12,623 nt of DNA from DASUAO01 sp046484625 (GTDB lineage: Bacteria; Actinomycetota; Acidimicrobiia; IMCC26256; PALSA-555): positions 1-12,623 of the forward strand of contig JAWOIO010000003.1 in assembly GCA_046484625.1 (NCBI GenBank), read 5' to 3'. The notes under the pieces were generated by a model. The model saw only the letters and a list, made by a program, of their open reading frames with translations, had not been told where the DNA came from and ran no database searches. The position numbers and the translations under genes are program-made. Below are positions 6,969 to 12,623 of this stretch, piece by piece. Every line of letters begins with the position of its first letter. The stretch's first letter is position 1.

Positions 6969-8053
6969 GGGAGCTCGGTCCGGGCCGGGTGGTAGCCGCG
7001 GGCGCTGAGTGCGCCGACGAACGCGTCGGCATGCCGGGCGCCGACGATGAGCACGAGCACACCACCGCCGCCTTCGACCGAGTGGGCGATCTCGACATCG
7101 GCGATGTTCACGCCGATCGTTCCGGCCAGCGTCGTGACCTCGGCGAGCGAGCCCGGGCGGTCCGGGATCGGGACCCGCAGCTCGGCCAGGGCCTCGTCGG
7201 CGTCGAGGCCCCTCGGCAGGCTCCTCCGCGCGGTCCGAGCCCGCTCGAGCACCTCGAGCAGACCGTCCCGGTCCTGTGCATCGACCAGCGCCCGCACCGT
7301 GTCGAGCGCTCCTCGGTACTCGTCGAGGGCCGCGACGATCGCGTCGCGGTTGGCGACACAGATGTCGGGCCAGATCGACGGGTGGCCGGCCGCGATCCGC
7401 GTCATGTCGCGGAAGCCACCGGCCGCCAGGCGGAGCAGCGTCGCGTGCTCCTCGCCGCGGGTCGCAGCGACGTCCATCAACGTCGTCGCCGCGAGCTGAG
7501 GAACGTGACTGACCATCGCAACCAGCGCGTCGTGGTGCTCGGGCGCGACAGCGAGCACCTCGGCCCCGAGCATGCCGACGAACGCACGGACGGCTGTGAA
7601 CGCGCCGACCTCGGTGTGATCCGTCGGTGTGAGCACCCAGCTGGCACCGGTGAAGAGGTCGGCGTCGGCACCGCTGATCCCGTCCTGCTCCGACCCGGCC
7701 ATGGGATGACCGCCCACGAAGCGCGGCGCGAGCCGCGGACGCGAGCGCTGCACCTCATCGACCACCGGTGCCTTCACCGAGCCGACGTCGGTCACGACGG
7801 TCGCGCCTGCATCGAGCGCGCCGATCACGGTCGGCGCGAGCTGTCCGACCGGCACCGCGACGACGACCACATCCGCATCGACGGTCGCGTCCCCGAGGCT
7901 GGTCACCGCGTCATCGATGGCACCGCCCGCGACCGCTGCTTCGAGTCGGCCGCCATCGTGATCGAAGCCACGCACCGTGACGCCGGCGCGCCGCAGGGCC
8001 AGCCCGATCGACCCGCCGACGAGACCCGTCCCGATGATCCCGACGCGTCTCAC
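6965..8053 (-). CDS. tyrA: Prephenate dehydrogenase with ACT domain
   Basis: TyrA oxidatively decarboxylates prephenate (or arogenate) on the way to tyrosine. The 362-residue protein opens with a Rossmann fold, GTGLVG at 8-13 within GIIGTGLVGGSIG. Asp31 at the end of the second strand suggests a preference for NAD over NADP. Family motifs HPMAGSE (116-122) and SHVPQLAA (182-189) carry the conserved His residues of the active site. From about 290 the sequence ELRVPIPDRPGSLAEVT marks a C-terminal ACT domain, which usually senses an amino acid, here most likely tyrosine. The start is GTG 8053, overlapping the aroH stop as GTGA. There is no fused chorismate mutase domain; the separate aroH directly upstream supplies prephenate. 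Whether arogenate is also used cannot be decided from the sequence. Confidence 0.94.
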   Translation of the reverse strand: MRRVGIIGTGLVGGSIGLALRRAGVTVRGFDHDGGRLEAAVAGGAIDDAVTSLGDATVDADVVVVAVPVGQLAPTVIGALDAGATVVTDVGSVKAPVVDEVQRSRPRLAPRFVGGHPMAGSEQDGISGADADLFTGASWVLTPTDHTEVGAFTAVRAFVGMLGAEVLAVAPEHHDALVAMVSHVPQLAATTLMDVAATRGEEHATLLRLAAGGFRDMTRIAAGHPSIWPDICVANRDAIVAALDEYRGALDTVRALVDAQDRDGLLEVLERARTARRSLPRGLDADEALAELRVPIPDRPGSLAEVTTLAGTIGVNIADVEIAHSVEGGGGVLVLIVGARHADAFVGALSARGYHPARTELP

Positions 8054-8412
8054 GCGGGCAGGTCGTCGCGCAGCGCGCGAGCGCCGTCGAGGTACACGTG
8101 GTGGAGGTCGTCGCGGGAACGCTCGGTGTAGCAGTGCACCAGGACCCGCACGACGCGTGACATCCCGTGCGCGACCGCCAGCTCGCTGGCGCAGAGGAGT
8201 GGGACATCGCCGAGCCCGAGGGCCCTGGCCCCCGTTGCGGGGAACTCCGCGGTGAGGTCACGCGTCGCAGTGAAGATGATGCTCACGAGGTCGTCGTGCT
8301 CGACCCCGTTGCGCTCGAGCAGCTGCTGCACGAGTCGCTGGGTCTTCGCGTCGATCTCCGCCTTGGAGTCCTCGTCACACGTGATCGCCCCACGGAGCGC
8401 GCGCAGCTTCAC
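8050..8412 (-). CDS. aroH: Monofunctional AroH-type chorismate mutase
   Basis: This 120-residue protein converts chorismate to prephenate and belongs to the compact AroH fold known from Bacillus subtilis, not the helical AroQ fold. Residues equivalent to the Bacillus active site are present: Arg7 (RALRGAI), Arg63, Cys74 and Glu77 (LLCASE), Arg89 (RVVRVL) and Tyr107 (HHVYL). The start is GTG 8412, chosen because it places Arg7 at its usual position and lies 11 bases after the rluB stop. Extending upstream would overlap rluB and add unrelated residues. No clear Shine-Dalgarno sequence is seen. This is the only junction of the block without an overlap. The product feeds TyrA, encoded next with a GTGA overlap, so the pair forms a small tyrosine-branch module. 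Confidence 0.94.
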   Translation of the reverse strand: MKLRALRGAITCDEDSKAEIDAKTQRLVQQLLERNGVEHDDLVSIIFTATRDLTAEFPATGARALGLGDVPLLCASELAVAHGMSRVVRVLVHCYTERSRDDLHHVYLDGARALRDDLPA

Positions 8413-8423
8413 GGCGGTCGAGG

Positions 8424-9238
8424 CTAGTGCGGGGTTCCCGGATCGCCCGTCGCCGAATCCCCCGCGACCGGACCGGCCACGGTGTGCGCGGCCTCGTACA
8501 GCGCCCGGACCTCGCCCGGCTCCAGGTGGCGCCAGTCCCCCGTCGCAAGGCTGAGGTCGCGCACCGGACCGATCTTCGTGCGCACGAGTCGCTCGACCCG
8601 CAGCCCCATGGCCTTGCACATGCGGCGCACCTGACGCTTGCGCCCCTCGTGGATCGCGAGCTCGAGCGCCGAGCGCCCGCCGGTCTCCTGGCGGACGCGG
8701 GCCCGAGCTGGCGCGGTCGGGCCGTCGTCGAGATCGATTCCCTCCCGCAACGACCGCAAGACGGCGGGCGTGACGGCACCGGTGACCTCGGCGAGATAGG
8801 TCTTCTCGACGCCGTGGCGGGGATGGGTCAGCAGCTGGGCGAGGTCGCCGTCGTTGGTGAGGATGAGGAGGCCCTCGGTGTCGCGGTCGAGACGGCCCAC
8901 CGGGAAGACGCGTGGATCTGGAGGGACCAGCTCGACGACGGTGTTGCGGCCCTGAGGGTCGGAGGCGGTCGTGACGTACCCGACCGGCTTCTGGAGGAGG
9001 TAGTAGACGAGGTCCGGCCGGGTGACGACCGGGACGTCGTCGACGGTGAGGTGATCGTGGAGTGGATCGACACGATCGCCCAACGAGACGGGGTTGCCCT
9101 CGCACCGGACGCGGCCCGCCGCAATCAGCGCCTCGCACGCGCGGCGGGACCCGAACCCGGCCCGGGCCAGCACCTTCTGGACGCGCTCGCGGCCGGCGTC
9201 CGATCTGCCTTCATCGGGCGGACGGACCGTGGGGTCAC
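8424..9238 (-). CDS. rluB: RluB/RsuA-family pseudouridine synthase, 5' end frameshifted or atypical
   Basis: Enzymes of this family isomerise uridine to pseudouridine in large-subunit 23S rRNA (RluB) or 16S rRNA (RsuA). An S4 RNA-binding domain opens with RVQKVLARAGFGSRRACE. The catalytic motif GRLDRDTEGLL follows, with the Asp codon at 8886-8888, then VEKTYLAEV and the late RKRQVRRM motif. The start is a problem. In the S4 frame there is no ATG, GTG or TTG between the S4 domain and deep inside scpB; the first usable codon is GTG 9173, which would remove the first strand of the domain. A GTG at 9238 overlaps the scpB TGA in the GTGA style of the other genes but is one base out of frame. One extra base in the run of four G at 9231-9234 would join it to the S4 frame and give 271 residues. 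I therefore place the 5' end at 9238 and flag a probable indel. Confidence 0.8.
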
Positions 9239-9870
9239 CCGACGTCGTCGGACTCCTCGGTCGGCTCCGTCGGGTCGTCTCCGAGCCGGAGGCCGCGCTC
9301 CAAGGTCTCGACCACCCGCGCGTCGGGGACGAAGTCGCCGAGCGGTGGCAGGTCGTCGAGGGAATCGATCCCGAGCCGCTCGAGGAACGCGGTCGTCGTC
9401 CCGTAGAGGAGCGCCAGGCCGGGACCGGGGTCGAAGCCGACATCGGTGACGTAGCCCCGCGCGACGAGCGTCTGCAACGTGGTCTCGACGTTGACGCCCC
9501 GGATGGCGGAGATCTGGCCCCGGGTGATCGGCTGCTTGTACGCGACGATCGCGAGCGTCTCGAGCGCCGGACCCGACAGGCGGGCCTGTTGCCCTTCGAG
9601 GACGAACCGCTCGACGTAGGCCGCGAGCTCGGGGTGTGTCTGGAGCCGGTAGCCGCCTGCCACCGCGGCGAGCACGAAGCCCCGCCCTGACTCCTCGTAG
9701 TCGCGTGCGAGGTCGGCACAGAGCGACTCGACGTCAGTGACCGGAAGCTCGACGAGCTCCGCGAGGAACCGGGCTTCGACCGGTTCCGTCGCGGCGAGGA
9801 GGACCGCCTCGATGGCGCGCCGGGTCTCGGCCGCGCGTGGATCGTCGGAGGGAACGGGCACTGCGCTCAT
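9235..9870 (-). CDS. scpB: Segregation and condensation protein B
   Basis: ScpB is the small kite subunit that dimerises and binds ScpA in the Smc-ScpAB condensin, which compacts and separates newly replicated chromosomes. The 211-residue product has two winged-helix domains. The second contains the hallmark stretch ALETLAIVAYKQPITRGQI (102-120), then IRGVNVETTLQTLVARGYV, and closes with LLYGTTTAFLERLG (154-167). The acidic tail after about 195 is typical. Start ATG 9870 overlaps the scpA stop as ATGA, consistent with the stoichiometric pairing of the two subunits. Its own TGA overlaps a GTG that looks like the lost start of rluB. No smc gene is in the window, which is usual because smc normally maps elsewhere. 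Confidence 0.95.
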   Translation of the reverse strand: MSAVPVPSDDPRAAETRRAIEAVLLAATEPVEARFLAELVELPVTDVESLCADLARDYEESGRGFVLAAVAGGYRLQTHPELAAYVERFVLEGQQARLSGPALETLAIVAYKQPITRGQISAIRGVNVETTLQTLVARGYVTDVGFDPGPGLALLYGTTTAFLERLGIDSLDDLPPLGDFVPDARVVETLERGLRLGDDPTEPTEESDDVG

Positions 9871-10766
9871 GCGGTGTCCGGTCGAATCGGCTCCGGCCCG
9901 GCAGCATCCGCACTCGCGGTGTCCCGGTCTGCGTCGGCGCGGCTCGGGTCCGGGCGGCTCGGGTCCGGGCGGCTCGGGTCGATGGGGTCCGGGTCGTCCC
10001 AGTCGTCGATGCTCCCTGCGTCGAGTGCGGGCGCAGCCCCGTCGACCCGCCGCACCTCGAGCTCGGCGAAGCTCACGACCTGAAGCAGGTCCACGGCACC
10101 CTGCTTGAAGAGCTCGAGCACGGCGAGGAACCGCACGATGACGTCGAGGCGCGAGGTGGCGTCGGCCGCGAGCTCACTGAACGACATCGATCGATGCTCG
10201 GGCAGACGGTCGAGCACGACCCGGATGGCGTCGCCCACGCTCACGCGGATCGGCGCGATGTGATCGATCGCGACGGTCTCGCGTGGCTCGGTGGAGAGCG
10301 CCCGGAGCGCGGCGTCGCGCAGGCGAGTGAGCTTGAGTCGATCGAGCGGATCGGGGACGAGCGACCGGTACGGCTCCTCGGGGCCGGCATGGCGGGCGAC
10401 GCTCAGCGCGGCGACGCGCATCCTCGATGCGATCGCAACGGCAGCGTCCTTGAACGTCTTGCACTCGAGCAGCCGGGCCAGGAGGAGGTCGCGTTCTTCG
10501 AAGCGTAGGAGCTCTTCGTCGAGCTCGAGGTCGGAGGGTCCGGGCAGCAACCGACGGGTCTTCAGCTCCACCAGCGTCGCGGCGATCAGCAGGAACTCGG
10601 TCGCGATCTCGAGGTCGAGCGCCTCGAGCCGGTCGAGCTCGTCGAGATAGGCGTCGACGATCGTCGACAGGGAGACTTCCCACAGGTCCACCTCTTGCTT
10701 CAGGATCAGGTGGAGGAGAAGGTCGAACGGACCTGCGTAGACGGAGGTGCTGACCTCGTAGCCCAT
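9867..10766 (-). CDS. scpA: Segregation and condensation protein A (kleisin)
   Basis: ScpA is the kleisin that bridges the Smc heads and ScpB. The 299-residue product starts MGYEVSTSVYAGPFDLLLHL, the classic N-terminal head-binding segment with FDLLL at 14-18. The central part (about 85-190) is helical. A C-terminal winged helix includes RFLAVLELFKQG at 212-223. Beyond about 243 the protein carries a 57-residue Asp/Pro/Ser/Arg-rich tail not needed for the core fold. It contains a short DPSRP repeat coded by a 15-base tandem. Start ATG 10766 was chosen because the N-terminal motif begins there and a TACCCT -10 box lies eight bases upstream. The longer open frame upstream runs antisense through trpS and is rejected. 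scpA is the first gene of the eight-gene run that ends in plsC. Confidence 0.95.
   Translation of the reverse strand: MGYEVSTSVYAGPFDLLLHLILKQEVDLWEVSLSTIVDAYLDELDRLEALDLEIATEFLLIAATLVELKTRRLLPGPSDLELDEELLRFEERDLLLARLLECKTFKDAAVAIASRMRVAALSVARHAGPEEPYRSLVPDPLDRLKLTRLRDAALRALSTEPRETVAIDHIAPIRVSVGDAIRVVLDRLPEHRSMSFSELAADATSRLDVIVRFLAVLELFKQGAVDLLQVVSFAELEVRRVDGAAPALDAGSIDDWDDPDPIDPSRPDPSRPDPSRADADRDTASADAAGPEPIRPDTA
9941..9980. repeat. 15-base tandem repeat in scpA tail
   Basis: The unit GGCTCGGGTCCGGGC occurs at 9941-9955 and 9956-9970, followed by the first ten bases of a third copy (9971-9980), with no mismatch. On the minus strand it encodes Asp-Pro-Ser-Arg-Pro repeats near residues 262-276 of ScpA. 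Its length is a multiple of three, so copy-number change would keep the frame. Confidence 0.9.
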
Positions 10767-10780
10767 CGGGATCGAGGGTA
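10767..10780 (-). promoter_or_regulatory. Promoter of scpA-plsC operon
   Basis: On the minus strand TACCCT (10780 to 10775) matches TANNNT and is followed by eight bases and ATG 10766. The predicted transcript starts within two or three bases of the ATG. It is the only candidate promoter found for the eight tightly packed genes that follow. The -35 region is not recognisable. Confidence 0.5.
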
Positions 10781-10833
10781 TCGGACGGTCTTCGCCCGAC
10801 CGCGCACCGCGCGCCGGAGCGCGTTGCCTCCGG

Positions 10834-10847
10834 TACCGTTGCCGTTC
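10834..10847 (+). promoter_or_regulatory. Promoter of trpS
   Basis: TACCGT (10834-10839) fits TANNNT and is followed by eight bases and then ATG 10848, the same geometry as the divergent scpA promoter. The transcript would have little or no leader. That leaves no room for a tRNA-sensing leader (T-box) or a trp attenuator ahead of trpS. Confidence 0.45.
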
Positions 10848-11837
10848 ATGGCACGGGTCTTCAGCGGCATCCAGCCGACAGGCGAGCTGCACCTCGGCAA
10901 CTTCCTCGGGGCGCTTCGGCACTGGGTCGCCGATCAGGACACCCACGATGCGATCTTCTGCGTCGTCGACCTCCACGCGATGACGCTCCCCTACGACCCG
11001 GCGAGCCTCGCCGAGCGCACGCGCCGCACAGCCACGCTGTTGCTCGCGGCCGGGCTCGACCCAACCCGTTGCACCCTGTTCGTGCAGAGTCACGTCCCGG
11101 CCCACACCGAGCTCACGTGGATCCTCAACTGCGTGGCCTCGGTCGGTGAGCTGCGCCGCATGACCCAGTTCAAGGAGAAGGGCAAGGGACAGGAGTCGGT
11201 GAGCGTCGGCCTGTTCGACTACCCGGTCCTCATGGCGGCCGACATCCTCGTCTACGACACCGACCGCGTCCCCGTCGGCGACGACCAGCGACAACATCTG
11301 GAGCTGGCGCGGGACCTGGCGATCCGATTCAACCACCGGTACGGCGACACCCTCGTCGTGCCCGAGGCCGCGATTCCCCCCGTGGGCGCCCGGGTCATGG
11401 ACCTCCAGCGGCCGACCGACAAGATGTCGAAGTCGGCCGACTCACCCCAGGGGACGATCACCATGACCGACGACGAGAGGACGATCACCAAGCGGGTGAA
11501 GAGCGCCGTGACCGACAACCTCGCCGCCGTGCGCTTCGACCCCATCGCACAGCCCGGCGTGTCGAACCTCCTGCAGATCCTGGCCGCGACTTCGGGCCGA
11601 TCCCTCGATGACATCGTCGCCGAGCACGCCGGCAGCCAGTACGGAGCACTCAAGGCCGTTGTCGCCGACGCGGTCGTCGAGTGCCTGCGCCCGGTGCGCG
11701 AGCGCGTCGCCGAGCTCGAGGCCGACCCGGCCCACGTCGATGCGCAGCTCGCGCTCGGCGCCGGGAAGGCCGCTGCGATCGCGACAGACGTGCTCGAGCG
11801 AGTCCGCGGCGCGGTCGGCCTCACGCCCCGATCCTGA
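10848..11837 (+). CDS. trpS: Tryptophanyl-tRNA synthetase
   Basis: This class I aminoacyl-tRNA synthetase charges tRNA-Trp in the cytoplasm. The 329-residue product starts MARVFSGIQPTGELHLGN, whose GIQPTG and HLGN (15-18) form the ATP-binding HIGH signature. It carries GLFDYPVLMAADILVYDTD (121-139) in the tryptophan-binding core, VPVGDDQRQHLELARDLA (141-158), and KMSKS at 192-196. Length is typical. The frame is open further upstream to 10695, but that extension lies antisense to scpA. ATG 10848 places the HIGH motif correctly and sits eight bases after a TACCGT box. The gene is divergent from scpA and convergent with the HD-domain gene. A site-2 protease, trpS, scpA, scpB and rluB form a grouping seen in several phyla, though orientation differs here. 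Confidence 0.97.
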   Translation: MARVFSGIQPTGELHLGNFLGALRHWVADQDTHDAIFCVVDLHAMTLPYDPASLAERTRRTATLLLAAGLDPTRCTLFVQSHVPAHTELTWILNCVASVGELRRMTQFKEKGKGQESVSVGLFDYPVLMAADILVYDTDRVPVGDDQRQHLELARDLAIRFNHRYGDTLVVPEAAIPPVGARVMDLQRPTDKMSKSADSPQGTITMTDDERTITKRVKSAVTDNLAAVRFDPIAQPGVSNLLQILAATSGRSLDDIVAEHAGSQYGALKAVVADAVVECLRPVRERVAELEADPAHVDAQLALGAGKAAAIATDVLERVRGAVGLTPRS

Positions 11838-11851
11838 CGCGACCATCCGGC

Positions 11852-11865
11852 CGGCGTCGACGCCG
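11852..11865. repeat. 14-bp perfect palindrome after trpS
   Basis: CGGCGTCGACGCCG is perfectly self-complementary and lies 14 bases past the trpS stop. It shares its last four bases with the left arm of the inverted repeat at 11862-11890, so in RNA the two structures could not form together. It may be part of the 3' end signal of trpS; a protein-binding role cannot be excluded. Confidence 0.4.
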
Positions 11866-11890
11866 AGGCCGACGCGGTGGGGGCCTCGGC
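11862..11890. terminator. Bidirectional terminator-like hairpin between trpS and HD gene
   Basis: GCCGAGGCC (11862-11870) pairs perfectly with GGCCTCGGC (11882-11890) around an 11-base loop, giving a strong 9-bp stem in the short gap between two convergent genes. The right arm directly abuts the HD gene stop codon. There is no T-run on either side, as is common in high-GC actinobacteria, so termination strength is uncertain. Confidence 0.5.
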
Positions 11891-12469
11891 TCAGTCGTCG
11901 TCAGCGGCGTCGAGTGCGGCCATCACCTCTGGTGAGATCCCCGTCGCGGCCCAGTGCGACGGATCGTGGTGCGCCGCGGCCCACCGCGCCACCGCCTCGG
12001 AGCCGCCCGCGGCCCGGATGCGATCCGCGCCGAGCGCTCCGTGCCGGAAGTAGCGCGCGAAACGCAGTCGGACGCCTCGTCGATCGACCCAACGGTCCGT
12101 CCGTTCGCGTCCCAGCACCCCACGGGCGGATGTGGCCGCCACGCGTCCGAGAACGCCGAGCCCGGCATCGAGCTTCCCGATGTCGTGGACCAGCGCCGCG
12201 GTGACCCACTCGTCGAGTGCCTCGGGCGGGTTCGCGTCGTCGACGCCGGACGCGTGCGCTCGGAGAGCGCTCTGGGTCCGTCGGGCCACACCGATCGAGT
12301 GGCGGCGGTCGTGACCGGGCATCGCGCGCCACTCGGCGAACAATGCCGGCGGGAGGATGCTCGCGACCCACGCCTCGTCGTCGTGTGACGGTCCGCCGGG
12401 CACCAGTGCGCCGAAGAACCGCTTCACGAGGTGCCGAGCCTGCCGGAGCCGCGGCGCGCGGGGCCTCAT
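11891..12469 (-). CDS. HD-domain putative phosphohydrolase
   Basis: The 192-residue product carries an HD metal-binding fold: His57 in RRHSIGVA, the HDIGK doublet at 95-99 (ALVHDIGKLD), His143 in RHGALGA, and a HHD cluster at 167-169. HDIG proteins of this type usually act as metal-dependent phosphohydrolases on nucleotides or signalling nucleotides, but the substrate cannot be told from sequence, so no gene symbol is given. The N-terminal 30 residues are basic and look variable. Start ATG 12469 overlaps the stop of the upstream membrane-protein gene as ATGA. The open frame continues to 12598, but that part lies over the membrane-protein gene in another frame and is rejected. The close coupling suggests the two are expressed together. 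Confidence 0.83.
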   Translation of the reverse strand: MRPRAPRLRQARHLVKRFFGALVPGGPSHDDEAWVASILPPALFAEWRAMPGHDRRHSIGVARRTQSALRAHASGVDDANPPEALDEWVTAALVHDIGKLDAGLGVLGRVAATSARGVLGRERTDRWVDRRGVRLRFARYFRHGALGADRIRAAGGSEAVARWAAAHHDPSHWAATGISPEVMAALDAADDD

Positions 12470-12623
12470 CGCACGACGAAGTCGTAGAGCGCCTGGTAGA
12501 AGGGATCGATGATGGTTCCGACGACGCCGGTGAAGAAGACCAGGCCGAAGATCACCAGGAGCCCGTAAGGCCGGAAGCGGTACCACGTCGGGAGCCACTC
12601 GCTCGGGAGCAGCCGCTCGAGGA
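12466..12623 (-). CDS. C-terminal part of probable M50 site-2 protease
   Basis: Only the last 51 residues are in the window; the gene continues past the right edge. They contain a charged/aromatic stretch (WLPTWYRFRPYG), one clear membrane segment of about 20 residues (GLLVIFGLVFFTGVVGTIID) and a short aromatic tail ending FVVR. This pattern, with an FRPYG-like lead into a final transmembrane helix, resembles the C-terminus of actinobacterial and clostridial site-2 (M50) metalloprotease-like proteins, which are often neighbours of trpS and scpAB. The HExxH and LDG active-site motifs would lie in the missing part, so the call rests on the tail and the context. The stop overlaps the HD gene start as ATGA. 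Confidence 0.5.
   Translation of the reverse strand, partial: LERLLPSEWLPTWYRFRPYGLLVIFGLVFFTGVVGTIIDPFYQALYDFVVR

Noticed and set aside
9228..9238. Programmed -1 ribosomal frameshift into rluB
   Set aside because: There is no standard X XXY YYZ slippery heptamer and no obvious downstream stimulatory structure. A homopolymer indel is the simpler explanation.
9239..9719. Upstream extension of the rluB frame through scpB
   Set aside because: The extension is Ser/Arg-rich shadow sequence over a well-conserved ScpB. It is open by chance and has no plausible start near rluB.
10767..11336. Upstream extension of the scpA frame through trpS
   Set aside because: It is antisense to conserved trpS. 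The ScpA N-terminal motif begins at ATG 10766 with a promoter box just upstream.
1..12623. CRISPR arrays, insertion sequences, integrases, toxin-antitoxin pairs or other defence genes
   Set aside because: No spaced direct repeats, terminal inverted repeats or matching protein motifs were seen. The content is core housekeeping genes.

Overview
The window reads as core chromosome of a high-GC actinobacterium. GC-rich codons, TANNNT -10 boxes placed directly at start codons, GTG starts and dense ATGA/GTGA overlaps all fit this. The gene set and a Trp/Cys-rich zinc-ribbon protein suggest an Acidimicrobiia-like lineage, but that placement is an inference from style and not a demonstrated assignment. 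I see no phage, transposon, CRISPR, tRNA or rRNA gene, and no previously undescribed system.

Left part (1-3173, minus strand). A DUF512/PDZ radical-SAM protein is followed by the ribosome-assembly GTPase Der with a GTGA overlap. After 87 bases, a small CxxC...CxxC zinc-ribbon protein runs off the left edge. A leaderless promoter pair lies between the DUF512 gene and ispH (3174-3217). ispH is the only gene of this half on the plus strand, and its 3' end overlaps that of plsC by 33 bp, tail to tail.

Middle part (4274-10766, minus strand). There is one tightly packed run of eight genes: scpA, scpB, rluB, aroH, tyrA, aroA, cmk, plsC. Almost every junction is a 4-base ATGA or GTGA overlap. The unit combines chromosome condensation (ScpAB), ribosomal RNA modification (RluB), the chorismate/prephenate/tyrosine branch (AroH, TyrA, AroA), CMP/dCMP phosphorylation (Cmk) and phospholipid acylation (PlsC). 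A second promoter pair with TACC(C/G)T boxes 8 bases from each ATG separates scpA from the plus-strand trpS.

Right part (10848-12623). trpS converges on a minus-strand HD-domain gene, with a 9-bp inverted repeat between them. The HD gene overlaps by ATGA with the 3' end of a membrane protein, probably an M50 site-2 protease, cut by the right edge.

Points most worth a second look: the missing in-frame start of rluB, where a single base restores a GTGA-coupled start; the unusual substrate loop and natural Ala in the EPSP synthase; the two divergent leaderless promoter pairs; and the edge-truncated zinc-ribbon gene.
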